Program-made: the position numbers and the translations under genes
Part shown: positions 45,107 to 56,594 of the stretch, one piece after another
Layout: each line of letters starts with the position of its first letter
How positions within the stretch are numbered: position 1 is the stretch's first letter
Source: Calliphora vicina
Taxonomy: Eukaryota > Arthropoda > Insecta > Diptera > Calliphoridae
Direction: 5' to 3'
NCBI RefSeq assembly: GCF_958450345.1
Contig: NC_088781.1
Coordinates: 76,094,920-76,158,919, forward strand
DNA length: 64,000 bases
Notes under the pieces: generated by a model
Seen by the model: only the letters and a program-made list of their open reading frames with translations
Told to the model about the DNA's origin: nothing
The model's database searches: none

Positions 45107-47659
45107 TATATGGGGCATTTCATGTCAAGTGAACCAACTTTTGAAATCGATGTCTTCCGATCGGGATGAAATTTGCACCAAGGTTAGCTCTATTGGATAG
45201 TAACTCAGACACAATTTTTCAACAACATCGGTCGAGAACTCTCTGAGTTATAGGGGGTAAAATTTTGACAATTTGGTCAAACAGGGGTTTGTTCTTATCC
45301 ATGTAACTTATTACCTATTGTTCTTAGCAAAATGTGTCCCAAATAGTATAGATAGCATTTCTTCGATCTTTCGAAAAAAAATATTTAAAAAAAAAAAATA
45401 AAAAATTTTTAATATTTTTTTTCCGAAATCAAAAACTTTTTTGACTTTTTTTTAAAATACGCCCTTTTTTTTTTTTTTTTTTTTTTCTTAAAATAAAGTT
45501 TAGATATTTTCCTTGAACACCTACTTGGTCGCTTAGTGGGATGCAAGTGGGATATCTATCAAAATAAATATTTTGCAACTCAAAACATAAAATTTTTGAC
45601 TTTTTTTGCAAAATCAAAAACTTTGTTGACTTTTTTTTTTCAAAATGGACCCTTTTTTAATCTTTTTTTTTAGGTCAAACAAAAGCTTAGATATTATCCT
45701 TGAAGACCCTTTTGGTCGCTTAGTGGGATGCGAGTGGGATATCTATCAAAATAAATATTTTTTAACTCAAGACTTACAATTTTTGACTTTTTTTTTTGCA
45801 AATACTATTTTTTTTCCAAATGGGCCCTTTTTTTAAAATTTTTTTTGTAGTCAAAAGAAAGCTTAGGTCCATTCCTTTAAGATATTTTTAGTCCCTTAGT
45901 GGGATGCGAATGGGATATCTATCAAAATAAATATTTTGTAACGCAAGACATACAATTTTTTAATTTTTTTTTGCAAAATCAAAATTTTTTTCCAATATGG
46001 GCCCTTTTTTAATTTTTTTTTTTGCTCAAAAGAAAGCCTAGGTCCATTCCTTTAAGATATTTTTAGTCCCTTAGTGGGATGCGAGTGGGATATCTATCAA
46101 AATAAATGTTTTAACACAAAAATTGTATGTCTTGAGTTACAAAACATTTATTTTGATATATATCCCACTCGCATCCCACTAAGCGATCAAAACCATCTTT
46201 TGCTTTCTTTATAGCAAAAAAAAAAATTACAAAAAGGGCCCATTTTAAAAAAAAGTCAAAAAAGTTTTTGATTTTGCCTAAAAATCAAAAATTGTATATC
46301 TTGAGTTACAAAATATTTATTTTGATAGATATCCCACTCGTATCCCACTAAGGGACCTAAAATATCTTAAAGGAATGGACCTAAGCTTTCTTTTGACTAA
46401 AAAAAAATTTTTAAAAAAGGGCCCATTTTGAAAAAAAATTCGAATTTGCAAAAAAAAAGTCAATAATTGAATGTCTTGAGTTACAACATTTTTATTTTAA
46501 TAGATATCCTACTCACATCTTCCTAAGTGACAAAATAGGTCTTAAAGGAAAAGACCTAAGCTTTCTTTTGAGCAAAAAAAAATTTTTAAAAAAAAGTCCC
46601 ATATTGGAAAAAAATTTCGATTTTGCAAAAAAAAATTAAAAAATTGTTACAAAATATTTATTTTGATAGATATCCCACTCGCATCCCACTAAGGGACTAA
46701 AAATATCTTAAAGGAATGGACCTAGGCTTTCTTTTGAGCAAAAAAAAAAAATTAAAAAAGGGCCCATATTGGAAAAAAATTTTGATTTTGCAAAAAAAAA
46801 TTAAAAAATTGTATGTCTTGCGTTACAAAATATTTATTTTGATAGATATCCTACTCGCATCCCTCTAAGGGACTAAAAATATCTTAAAGGAATGGACCTA
46901 AGCTTTCTTTTGACTACAAAAAAAATTTTAAAAAAAGGGCCCATTTGGAAAAAAAATCGTATTTGCAAAAAAAAAAGTCAAAAATTGTAAGTCTTGAGTT
47001 AAAAAATATTTATTTTGATAGATATCCCACTCGCATCCCACTAAGCGACCAAAAGGGTCTTCAAGGATAATATCTAAGCTTTTATTTGACCTAAAAAAAA
47101 AGATTAAAAAAGGGTCCATTTTGAAAAAAAAAAGTCAACAAAGTTTTTGATTTTGCAAAAAAAGTCAAAAATTTTATGTTTTGAGTTACAAAATATTTAT
47201 TTTGATAGATATCCCACTCGCATCCCACTAAGCGACCAAGTAGGTGTTCAAGGAAAATATCTAAACTTTATTTTAAGAAAAAAAAAAAAAAAAAAAAAAA
47301 AGGGCGTATTTTAAAAAAAAGTCAAAAAAGTTTTTGATTTCGGAAAAAAAATATTAAAAATTTTTTATTTTTTTTTTTAAATATTTTTTTTCGAAAGATC
47401 GAAGAAATAGCTATCTATACTATTTGGGACACATTTTGCTAAGAACAATAGGTAATAAGTTACATGGATAAGAAAAAACCCCTCTTTGACCAAATTGTCA
47501 AAATTTTACCCCCTATAACTCAGAGAGTTCTCGACCGATGTTGTTGAAAAATTGTGTCTGAGTTACTATCCAATAGAGCTAACCTTGGTGCAAATTTCAT
47601 CCCGATCGGAAGACATCGATTTCAAAAGTTGGTTCACTTGACATGAAATGCCCCATATA
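45107..47659. mobile_element. Fold-back palindromic element, 2553 bp, with 180-bp units
   Basis: Both ends read TATATGGGGCATTTCATGTC inward, and the arms are inverted copies over about 1 kb each (45107-46110 and 46655-47659). Short frames in the arms are identical in sequence at mirror positions (45645-45836 and 46928-47119). A unit of about 180 bp with AGTGGGATGCGAGTGGGATA and TCTATCAAAATAAAT occurs four times on the left, in one orientation, and seven times on the right, inverted; three of these form the asymmetric centre. It carries no protein gene. The outermost 270 bp also occur as a single arm at 51398-51667. Confidence 0.9.
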
Positions 47660-47944
47660 TATAACATGAAAGCCTGAAAGGTTCTCTACAAAAATATATA
47701 TAACATAAATACATGGGTACTGATGAGTGAAGGTGGTGCTTCAATTTTAAATATTGCAAAAAAAATAAAAATTATTTTAAAAAAATCGCGCGATTTTTTT
47801 AAAATAATTTTTCGCCTTCGGCGCTTTGTGAATTTTAAAACGAAAAAAAAATAATAATACTGTTTGTAATGTTATTTAAGTATCGAACAGAAACAAATTT
47901 AAAAAACTTATTTTTATTAACATTTACATATTTCCAAATCTCGA

Positions 47945-48170
47945 AAGTAAACACTGTCAAACATGGTGGAGGAGGTGTCATGTTGTGGGGTTGTATGGCT
48001 GCATTTAGTGTAGGAAACTTAGTTTTCATCGACGGTTCAATGGACAAAACAGTGTACCTTAATATTTTAAAAGAAAACCTACTGCAATGCGCTCTAAAGT
48101 TAAAGATTGGGAACATTTCTATTTTCAACAGTAGACCAAACACACAGCCCATGACGTCCGAATATGGATA
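47945..48170 (+). pseudogene. Tc1-like transposase fragment
   Basis: Frame VNTVKHGGGGVMLWGCMAAF then GNLVFIDGSMDKTVYLNILK and ENLLQCALKL is the middle part of Tc1-family transposases (VKHGGGS.MVWGC...G.L..I.G.MD). It begins and ends abruptly, and the second and third catalytic residues are missing or altered. A frame break occurs near 48110. Confidence 0.85.
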
Positions 48171-48189
48171 GTGCATCATGTTCCCCACA

Positions 48190-48785
48190 ATTTAACAACT
48201 AATAATAATTTCAGATACGATACAAGTATATCTATTAGAGATGGTAACCTACAAAAATTTAATACCAAAAAATGTTGGTGGATATCTAATTAAATTGAAA
48301 TTTATTTGCTTTTAACCTTAGTTTTAATTTTCATCAAATTATAAAAAGTAATGTTTTTATAACTTTTTTTCATTACAACAATTATTAACATATTTCAAAT
48401 GAAATTATCAAACCATTAATAGTTTGTAAATAAAAACTACTATTAAATTAATTGTACTTGAGAGCCTGTGTATATAATGTAAATTATTGTTAACTATTGT
48501 TTATTATAGTTTAAGAGTGTTATGAATTATACTTCAATAAACATTAAAAAAAAAATTCGTCGATGTTGTCATCAGGACATTTGATAACACTGTACAACAC
48601 AAAAAAAAATACAAGGTCCGATTAATAAATTTTGATAGAGTAGACAAAAAAAGACACATGTATCGGCGTTTTGAAAGTTTACATCTGAATTTCATTTGAG
48701 GGGGGGTTAAAGTATCCCAGCTCTGGCACATTCTTATTGTTAATCGGCATAAGAAACCACGTGATACTTACATTTTAGGTATAAA
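48190..48785 (+). repeat. Left arm of a large inverted duplication, with ORF end
   Basis: It matches 56036-56590 plus 58381-58445 in inverse orientation, about 95 percent identical by eye. At 48190-48289 it encodes LTTNNNFRYDTSISIRDGNL then QKFNTKKCWWISN and a stop, the C-terminus of the unidentified protein whose N-terminal part is at 58381-58650. The remaining 500 bp would be its 3' flank, with AATAAA at about 48535. Further homology to the right arm resumes at 49235-49345. Confidence 0.75.
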
Positions 48786-49234
48786 AAGTGTTCAGCAAAT
48801 TTATGTAAAAAGTTACGGAGAACATTTTTGTAGAATATGTTAACCCTCTAAATCCTCAAGGCATGGGTCTTTTTTGTTCTTTTAAAAAAGAGCAAAAAAC
48901 ATCATTAAAATAGGGATTTAAGGCGATAAAATGTTCCGCAAAAATATTGTCCGTGAAATTTTACTGTAAGTCCCTGAATACACCAAAACGGAAAATTCAA
49001 CCAGAAAGTCAGAAATAAAGGAGAGCTTAGGGTTAATTTCGCATTTATTAAGAATTTTATTTTAAAGTACCCCAAAAATTTAGCATGAAAAAAAAATAGT
49101 TCAAATTTAACTAAAAATCACTAATCTCTATTATTTTACCTTCGATAGCAAATTTGGATAGGAAGTATTTATTATTTACATTTTTTTAGTTCTAGGCAAT
49201 TCCACTTCATTACCATACAATGTAATGAATGAAT

Positions 49235-49345
49235 AAATATATAGCCCAAATCAGCCGAAAAAGTAAGTAGCAAAGAGTTTGAATAAAATAATTATTTTTT
49301 TTAAAATTCAGCTGTTATAAGCGCTACTCTATACATTATGTTTAT
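49235..49345 (-). repeat. Inner part of the left duplication arm
   Basis: Inverse of 55915-56030 (GTAGCAAAGAGTTTGAATAA, AGCTGTTATAAGCGCTACTC). The interval 48786-49234 has no counterpart in the right arm, so either it is an insertion here or a deletion there. Confidence 0.6.
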
Positions 49346-49736
49346 AATCGGGGCGACTTTTATAAGTGGGAAGTATAAAGGGACAGATGTATTGCTGCAC
49401 GTATTTCGATTATAACTTCGGAAATGCCATTGATTTTAATCGATTGCAGTTTCCTATTTGCTTAGCAATTGCAATGTCAATTGATAAAGCTCTTTGCAAG
49501 CTTGCGGACTAAGTCTAGACAATTCATGCTTTTCACATGAAAAGTTTTCAGTTGCATGTTCGCGAGTAGGAAAACCCAACATTAAATTCAAATATTTTTG
49601 GTTCTAAACGTTTGTATTTTATTACAATTCACATAAAGGTTAGAAAATATAAAATAAATAACGTACTTTTTATTACATTAGAAACTAATTGTAATCATTA
49701 CTTTACGGGTAGCGAAGCACACCGGGTTTTAGCTAG
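49340..49736 (+). pseudogene. Helitron 3' end with helicase C-terminus
   Basis: Remnants of the last helicase motifs in shifting frames: GKYKGTDVLLHV, ITSEMPLIL, SSLQACGLSLDNS and CFSHEKFSVACSRVGKPNIK. The sequence then ends ACCGGGTTTTAGCTAG before T, a Helitron 3' terminus. This family differs from the two Helitrons at 6939 and 18029. The 5' part is missing. Confidence 0.75.
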
Positions 49737-50019
49737 TTTTCTATAAAATAAAACAATAAATGAGCCTTAGAAAATATATTTCATTAAAACCGGTTAACCA
49801 TTTTACAAAAACCTGTTTCTCAAAAAACCGAAATGTTAAAGAAACCCGAAATCGGTCGAGTTTACAAAGATAAAAAAACAGGTTGACCGGTTTTCGGTTT
49901 CGGTTTTGGGCTAAATTGGCAACACTGCATCTAAGTACTCATAACACTTTCACACACATTGACCTTTAATTTTTTTAATATAATACAAACTGTTTTTATT
50001 AAATTTTGTCGTTATCTAG

Positions 50020-50492
50020 TGGTACTCCGGCAGCAATTGATGAAACTATAAATTCATTTAACAAGACTTTGTTTGATTACATTGATGATTGTGTACCTAA
50101 ATATGCAGTTGTTAATAAATCTATCGAGATTAAAAAATATAAAAAATAAGTTTTATAGGAAGTATAAACAAACTGGATTGCTGAATGATTACACTAAATA
50201 TTCTCTATACCGTGCTAAATATAATTTACTCAATCTTCACCTTTATAAAAATTATTTAAATATGATGAAACTGAACTTTAAACGTGACCCTAAAACATTT
50301 TATAAATTTCGTCGGATTTCCGTCATTAATGAAATACCTTGCAATAAATAATTTGTTTGCGGATTGATTTTCTTTAACTTACTCTAAAGCTGAATATGAT
50401 ACATCAAAAACTTATCCATTTTATATCCAAGAACAACAACCCATTCCATTCCAATTTATCACTACTGCCGATATAACCACTCTATTAAACTA
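50020..50492 (+). pseudogene. LINE fragment, endonuclease-RT linker
   Basis: IDETINSFNKTLFDYIDDCV, RLKNIKNKFYRKYKQTGLLN, YRAKYNLLNLHLYKNYLNMM, KRDPKTFYKF and YSKAEYDTSKTYPFYIQEQ are characteristic of the linker before RT in Jockey-like LINEs. Two frame changes are needed. It breaks at 50493 where the ATGGGAGCTATGAC repeat starts. The C-terminal piece at 50945-51235 is probably from the same insertion. Confidence 0.75.
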
Positions 50493-50499
50493 ACTTATA

Positions 50500-50900
50500 G
50501 ATTTTTATGAGATTTATGAACGTTAAAGTAATTTACGAAAGCGGGTCTTATATGGGAGCTATGACTAATTATGGACGAACATAATAAAATTTGGTGACAT
50601 GAATTCAGTATATATAAAACTTAGACCCCTTTCACACTAGGCAATTTAGTGGTCAGAGGTAATGTCGGGTTAAGGAGAAGAAAATTGTACATGCTGTTTT
50701 GTTGTTGGGCAAGAGACTTGCGCAACTAAATTGCCTAGTGTGAAATGGGACTTATTTGGAGCGAATTTCTGTAGATCCCTACATAAATTAAACATTTATG
50801 ACAGATACAGTCCAATTTCGGGAGGACATATGGGGGCTAGGTGAAATAATGGACTGATTTCAGCCAGTTTCAATAGGCTTCGTCCTTGGGCCGACAAAAT
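50500..50900 (+). repeat. ATGGGAGCTATGAC repeat split by a MITE
   Basis: GGGTCTTATATGGGAGCTAT, then after the MITE at 50624-50751 the continuation CTTATTTGGAG and further family sequence (CATATGGGGGCTAGG, GGCTTCGTCCTTGGG). It interrupts the LINE fragment. Confidence 0.6.
50624..50751. mobile_element. PIF/Harbinger-type MITE, 128 bp
   Basis: Ends are GACCCCTTTCACACTAGGCA and inverted GTCCCATTTCACACTAGGCA, followed by ATTTAGT on both. TTA flanks it (50621-50623, 50752-50754), the known target of this superfamily. The related repeat at 40059-40078 shows the site without the insertion (AAACTTATTTGG). Non-coding. Confidence 0.85.
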
Positions 50901-50944
50901 TATATGTACCAACATTTTATTTTTCGATCCTGGTTGAATAATCG

Positions 50945-51350
50945 TAGGAAATGTCCATATAGCTCTTGTAAGACGTATAACCGAATATGGATCAATCATT
51001 TGGGATCCATATTATAACATCAATAGTGATCGTATTGAGTCTGTCCAAAAACAATTTCTAATATTTGTTTTAAGGAGCTCTTACCTAAATCCATCTATAT
51101 ATCTTCCTCCATACATAACCAGGTTATTGGAACTCAATTTATCAACTTTAAAAAATCGTCGAACAATGTCGAATGCGATGTTTCTTATCAACCTTATTAA
51201 TGGCAATATTAGCTCAGAGTTCCTTTAAGCAACTTACATTTTAATGTCCATCAACGCCCCACACGTTATAACCAAACTTTAACAATTCAATATTTCAAAA
51301 TTATGGTAATGCAGGCTCATTTCGTCGAATATGTTTAAATTTTAATGATT
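50945..51350 (+). pseudogene. LINE ORF2 C-terminal fragment
   Basis: LVRRITEYGSIIWDPYYNIN, SDRIESVQKQFLIFVLRSSY, LPPYITRLLELNLSTLKNRR and MSNAMFLINLINGNISSEFL are the conserved region after RT in Jockey/CR1-like LINEs. It is followed by decayed C-terminal sequence to about 51350. RT itself is missing between here and 50492. Confidence 0.8.
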
Positions 51351-51397
51351 TGTATTGAAGACAGCAGGCTTCCGACTGCAATTTATCAAAAATAAAA

Positions 51398-51667
51398 TAC
51401 ACACGAAAGATTGAAGAAATAGCTATCTAAACTATTTGGAACACATTTTGCTAAGAACAATAGGTAATAAGTTACATGGATGAGAAAAATCACATGTTTG
51501 GCCAAAATGTTAAATTTTGACCCCCTCTAACTCAGAGTTCTGAAAAAATTTTGAAAAATTGTGTCTGAATTACTATCCAATAGGTCTAACCTTGGTGTAA
51601 ATTTCAACCCGATCGGAAGACATCGATTTTAAAAGTTGGTTCACTTGACGTGAAATCCCCCATATAT
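51398..51667. mobile_element. Single arm of the fold-back element family
   Basis: It has CGAAAGATTGAAGAAATAGC, AACAATAGGTAATAAGTTAC and GTTGGTTCACTTGACGTGAA ending in CCCCCATATA. It is the same order as 47390-47659, diverged by about 10 percent. No second arm is present. It shows that the palindrome belongs to a dispersed family. Confidence 0.8.
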
Positions 51668-52224
51668 TTAGTTAGTTTATGTTATGTTTAACATAATACA
51701 CAATCACTTATCCCCTAATAACATAAACTAAATTTTTTATGAATTGAAAAATAAAAAAACATCATAAAATTGGTGGACAAAATAATAAGTACATTGTGTA
51801 AATCCTTAAATTAAAAGTTACAGTTGAATATTATTTGTTTTATATATGTTAGTTTTATTAATATCTTTTAACCCGACAAAGTCGGATTTTCTAGATATTT
51901 GTGTACAATTTTATTTCTAGCATCATTTTCCATTATGTCTACACTTTTTAAAACTAAACTAAACATAATGACTTGCAATTCATTGTAGAATAACGGTAGA
52001 TTTGTTGTTAAAACGTATGTAAATCATTTTCCATTTTGTTATGATTACAGTGCGTACGGATTTTAAGTGGCCACTTCTTTACAAGTCTGGGAATTATTCT
52101 TACAAATAAATTTATTACATCCCGAATATTTATTTAAATATTTCTAGCTATTTGGACGATTTTTTTTTTGCTTGGACCAGCACTCAAGGGATGACCCCTA
52201 CTCATCCAATGCATTGTGTTGGAA
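51668..52224. other. Region with no recognised feature
   Basis: AT-rich. Short frames only. Nothing supportable. Confidence 0.4.
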
Positions 52225-52930
52225 CTAGGAAAATAGGTTATGGGAAGGAGGATAGAGGGAGTAGTGTTTGTGGGCATTTGATTTGAATTTTCCTACATTG
52301 AAAGGGATAGGAAATATTTCGACAGGAAGCTTATTCCACATACGGACGGTACGGCTAAAAAATGAATTTTCTCTGTAGTGTGTTGTGCGATCCACTGACC
52401 AATCGATCACGAATGGATGAGCCCCCGCTGTTGAACGCGTATTTCGTAAGAAACTACGGGTATCGAAACAAGTTCCCTAATTTCATCAGAACACATTCCA
52501 TTGTAGTACCGATAGAACAGTGAAACACAAACCCCATTGCGACGATGCTCCAGAGAATCAATCCAGCTGGATACCCTAATGTCACCGATAAGCACCATCG
52601 CCCTCTCCTGTACGCGGTCAAGTAACTCCAAAATAGACTTCGAAGCACCGACCATTTTGGGTTGGATATAAGTGGTTTAAATAGTAAGAAGATCAGATGA
52701 AGTGAAGTATTTCTTAGCACTTGAGTGCTTCTTTCGACTCTTGAAAAATATGTTTTGTCCAGCGAATATCACACTGAATTCTCATGCCTAGAATATCTAG
52801 AGCTTCTGATTCCTTAATATTTACACCACCCATAGAAACAGATGAAGCAACATGATCTGTCGTGCGATTGTGTGTTAGCGTACAACATTGAGTCTTACGT
52901 GCATTAAAATCGACTCTTGTTTAATGGTGT
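52225..52930 (-). pseudogene. LINE ORF2 C-terminal fragment
   Basis: On the - strand: ARKTQCCTLTHNRT, GVNIKESEALDILGMRIQCD, PKMVGASKSILELLDRVQER, GDIRVSSWIDSLEHRRNGVC, SLFYRYYNGMCSDEIRELV, ENSFFSRTVRMWNKLPVEIF and KSNAHKHYSLYPPS. This is the typical region downstream of RT in LINE ORF2. Several frame changes occur. It starts after RT, as expected for a 5'-truncated copy. Confidence 0.85.
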
Positions 52931-53625
52931 TTTCTTTTCTGACATAAATGATGCATTTATTCTGCCTTTTACCCTTCTTTATGTTCTTTTCTGAAAAAAA
53001 TTTAGATTGGTCGTGTTCTTTTCTAATAATGTTACCATAAAACCCTGAATATATTAGAGTTGGGTTTATTAGCTCAGCTCACTGAAATGAACTAAGTCGC
53101 TCTTTTAGCTCATTAGCTCAGTATGTTGTATAAGGACCATTTCATTTTGAGAATTGCTTGTAGTGAATTAAATCAATTATTTCTGTTGTTAGTTGTAAAA
53201 ACACACAGTCTTTTGACAATTAGAGATTTATGCGTGAAATAATTGATTAAAATTTTAAAAAATTAAATTGTATTTTATTTAAACTAATATTTTTGCGGAA
53301 GAAAGAGTTAATTTTTTATTATTTCTAATTTCCGATGCTAACCAAATGTTTAGACAATATTTGTTAAGCAGAACATTCACTAACTACAAGGTATTCTTTT
53401 ACCACAAAATAATAAAATTACCAAAAAGCTCAAGATATTAACTGGAATTTGAAAAAGGCAAACTATTTTGATGATCTGATAATTGCGATCCAAAATAAAA
53501 ATGTGACAATAACTAAACCAAAATGAATATTGTTGCAATTTTTTGGAGGTTTTCCCATTTACATAATGTTAGTTATCAATTGGCAAAATATATATTATTT
53601 ACCTGACTTTTACAACTTATATATA
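52931..53625. other. Region with no recognised feature
   Basis: AT-rich, includes the word pair AGCTCA repeated near 53070-53120. No gene, terminal repeat or motif that I can support. Confidence 0.4.
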
Positions 53626-54621
53626 CAGTGACGGACAATACAATAGAATCACTACATATGAATTCGATTAAAGCGGTAAAACTACAAAATTTGATTTAAA
53701 AATTTAAAATTTTTTCATTATCAGCCCAATTATGAATAAAAAATTCCCCGGGAGTTTGTTCCCAGGGAGTTTTTCCCATTGAATTTGAATAGGAAAAATG
53801 CGAAAAGGGGAAAAATTCCCGCGGAATTTTTATTCATAATTGGCTGTATATATTAATGCTCATAACGTAAACAATAAATAGAAAAAAATAAAATAAAAAA
53901 ATAACACATTCTTATGTTAAAAACGATGTTAAATCTAAAAGACTAAATAAAATATGCGACATTCAAATAGAATCAATCAGTCTTAAAATGATTAAAAATA
54001 AAAAATCATCATAAGAATTCGTTGTTTTCTTAATATTTTGTTGCATATCAATTATTTCTAATAACAGCATCAAATCTTTTGGGGATTGAATTTAACAAAC
54101 TTTCGCATGTATATCGGGAAATTGCATACCATATTTCCTGAATTTTCTGCCAAAGTTCTTCCTTGATTTAAGTCTGGTTATTGAGACGGCCATTCCATAA
54201 CATGAATTTTGTTATATAAAAACCATTTTTTGGAAAGACCTGACGTGTGCTTTGGGTCATTATCAGGAAGAGCCATTTTAAGGGCATATTCCATTCTGCA
54301 TGTGGCTTTATAACATTCTCCAAAATACAAGTGCTTATCCATATTTTCTTTAATCCAATAAATTGGACCAACGCAATAACAAGAAAAGCATCCCCATATT
54401 ATAATATTTCCCCAATCATGTTTAAACGTTTTTGGTTTTTGCCATTTTTTGGACGTCTAACCCATGTCTTATCATCACTACCAATTAAATTAATGGTCGT
54501 TTCGTCCGTCCACTACACATTTTGCCACTTTTTTATATTTTCTGACCCACACCAATCCTTATGATTGCTCCTGGTTTTAAATGAAATATTGGTAGTGATT
54601 CTATTGCAATGTCCGTCACTG
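53626..54621 (-). mobile_element. Tc1/mariner element, 996 bp, defective
   Basis: Ends CAGTGACGGACAATACAATA and inverted CAGTGACGGACATTGCAATA, followed by GAATCACTAC on both. TA flanks it. The - strand holds a Tc1 transposase remnant: WTNETTI-like start, WVRRPKNGKNQKR, then LFLIMTQSTR (NDPKHTS), FPKNGFYITKFMLWNGR and Q*PDLN equivalents, with many stops. The N-terminal DNA-binding part is missing, and the length is short for an autonomous member. A palindromic MITE is nested at 53722-53846. Confidence 0.85.
53722..53846. mobile_element. Palindromic MITE inside the Tc1 element
   Basis: CAGCCCAATTATGAATAAAA on the left, TTTTTATTCATAATTGGCTG on the right, with AATTCCCC/GGGGAAAAATT in between. 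About 125 bp. No clear target duplication. Confidence 0.65.
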
Positions 54622-55751
54622 TATATGATCAACAACATTTCTACTAAAAATACGAAAGCAAAATAGTTTTGTGATACAATGTATAAAAATATTTTCAACA
54701 TTAACTTAATTATTTTATGATATAACAATATATAAATAGAATTTCTGAATTTAAGGAATACGATTTTATTGTTTTACGAAATAAAAAATAACGTAAAACT
54801 GTCATTCCAAAAAACAGCGGAAACCCACGATAGGTCGCTCATGGCAGCTGACAAATGTTCTGTTGAAGAAGCAGTATAGTAAACAAGTGCATAAGATATA
54901 TGTTTTCTAAAAAAAGTGATTGAAATAATATTGCTAATTTAATTAAGAATATTAGTACTTTATATTTTTTAATTATGTTTTTTGGTAGATATAATCCCAC
55001 TAATGTATTTTCGAAATAGTATTTTTTTTACTAATTACATACTTTCAATTACAATTATTATTTTAACAATAACAATTATGTATTTCCCTTTTTCATTATT
55101 ATTTTATGAAATTTACTTAAAAACTGTAGCAATACTCTTTCTTTATTTCTTTCTACATCACCATACCATAAATAAATTCACATTCATTTAATAGCACACA
55201 TATAAAAATTCCTTCATGAAAACAAAAACAATTTGAATAACTCCAATAATTCTTGAAACCAAAATATATACGCGGCAGCATACGATCATATACATACATA
55301 ACAAACCTACATTCGAATGATCGTTTTATTTTTGTAGGACACAATACTCACTCACTTTTCAATGTCAGTGAGCGAAAGAATGTTACAGAATTGACGAGTA
55401 AAGTGAAACATGTGAAACATTGAAGATGACAAATGAATGTGTGAATATTTTTGTCCCCTTAAAATCGAACTTCGAAACATTAGTTATTTTTTTTTTCCGA
55501 AATGTGCCAACTTATGTTTAGTTTTTCCATATATTTCAATAAGTTATATGTAAATAAATATTAATAATATCTAGAAGTATCATTTAGTATAGTAGATATT
55601 TACAAATATATATCAAAATTTTAAAGGTGTATAACTCGTAAAACTTAAGAGAGCAGACAAATTTTTTGACATTTTTACATTTAGGCTTTCATAGGTCTTC
55701 AAAACTAAAATCTTTTCAAAATTCAACCTGTTTCGTTCCTCATTTAAATAT
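54622..55751. other. Region with no recognised feature
   Basis: AT-rich, short frames without motifs. Nothing supportable. Confidence 0.4.
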
Positions 55752-55752
55752 A

Positions 55753-55906
55753 ATTATGGATGGCAACCGAACTTCAGTTGCGTTGTCATTTTCCTAAATG
55801 GTATTGCAGATGGCAACTGGCAGCATCATTTTCTGTTGCCATTTGGCAACCAAAAATTTGTGGTTAACCTCTGGCAACGCAACTGAAGTTCGGTTGCCAT
55901 CCATAA
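55753..55906. mobile_element. Palindromic MITE, about 154 bp
   Basis: ATTATGGATGGCAACCGAAC continues TTCAGTTGCGTTG, and is exactly inverted at the other end. It is the same family as 26680-27141. It lies at the inner end of the right duplication arm. Confidence 0.8.
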
Positions 55907-55914
55907 TCGACACA

Positions 55915-56590
55915 TAAAACAGAATGTATAGAGTAGCGCTTATAACAGCTGAATTTTAAAAAAATATTTACAAACACATTCTTGTGTACATACATGTGTA
56001 ATAATTATTTTATTCAAACTCTTTGCTACACACATTTTATACCTAAAATGTAAGTATCACATGGTTTCTTATGCCGATTAACAATAAGAATGTGCCAGAG
56101 CTGGGATACTTTAACCCCCCCTCAAATGAAATTCAGCTGTAAACTTTCAAAAAGCCGATACATGTGTCTTTTTTTGTCTACTCTATCAGAATTTATTAAT
56201 CGGACCTTGTATTTTTTTTTGTGTTGTACAGTGTTATCAAATGTCCTGATGACAACATCGACGAATTTTTTTTTTAATGTTTATTGAAGTATAATTCATA
56301 ACACTCTTAAACTATAATAAACAATAGTTAACAATAATTTACATTATATACACAGGCTCTAAAACGGGCTCTCAAGTACAATTAATTTAATAGTAGTTTT
56401 TATTTACAAACTATGAATGGTTTGATAATTTCATTTGAAATATGTTAATAATTGTTGTAATGAAAAAAAGTTATAAAAACATTACTTTTTATAATTTGAT
56501 GAAAATTAAAACTAAGGTTAAAAGCAAATAAATTTCAATTTAATTAGATATCCACCAACATTTTTTGGTATTAAATTTTTGTAGGGTACC
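55915..56590 (-). repeat. Right arm of the large inverted duplication
   Basis: Inverse of 48240-48785 and 49235-49345. On the - strand it contains the end of the unidentified frame (GTLQKFNTKKCWWISN, stop at about 56540). A 4-bp duplication and a 1.78 kb insertion separate it from the rest of the frame at 58381. Short frames of 65 residues in both arms (48534-48731, 56090-56287) are similar only because the DNA is duplicated. Confidence 0.75.
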
Positions 56591-56594
56591 ATCT

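Noticed and set aside
45645..47119. Two identical 63-residue frames
   Set aside because: They are mirror copies within the arms of the fold-back palindrome, composed of poly-T and AT units. No start context, motif or homology.
48534..56287. Similar 65-residue frames (MCQSWDTLTPPQMKF...) at 48534-48731 and 56090-56287
   Set aside because: They lie in the duplicated 3' flank of the unidentified sequence. The duplication alone accounts for the similarity.
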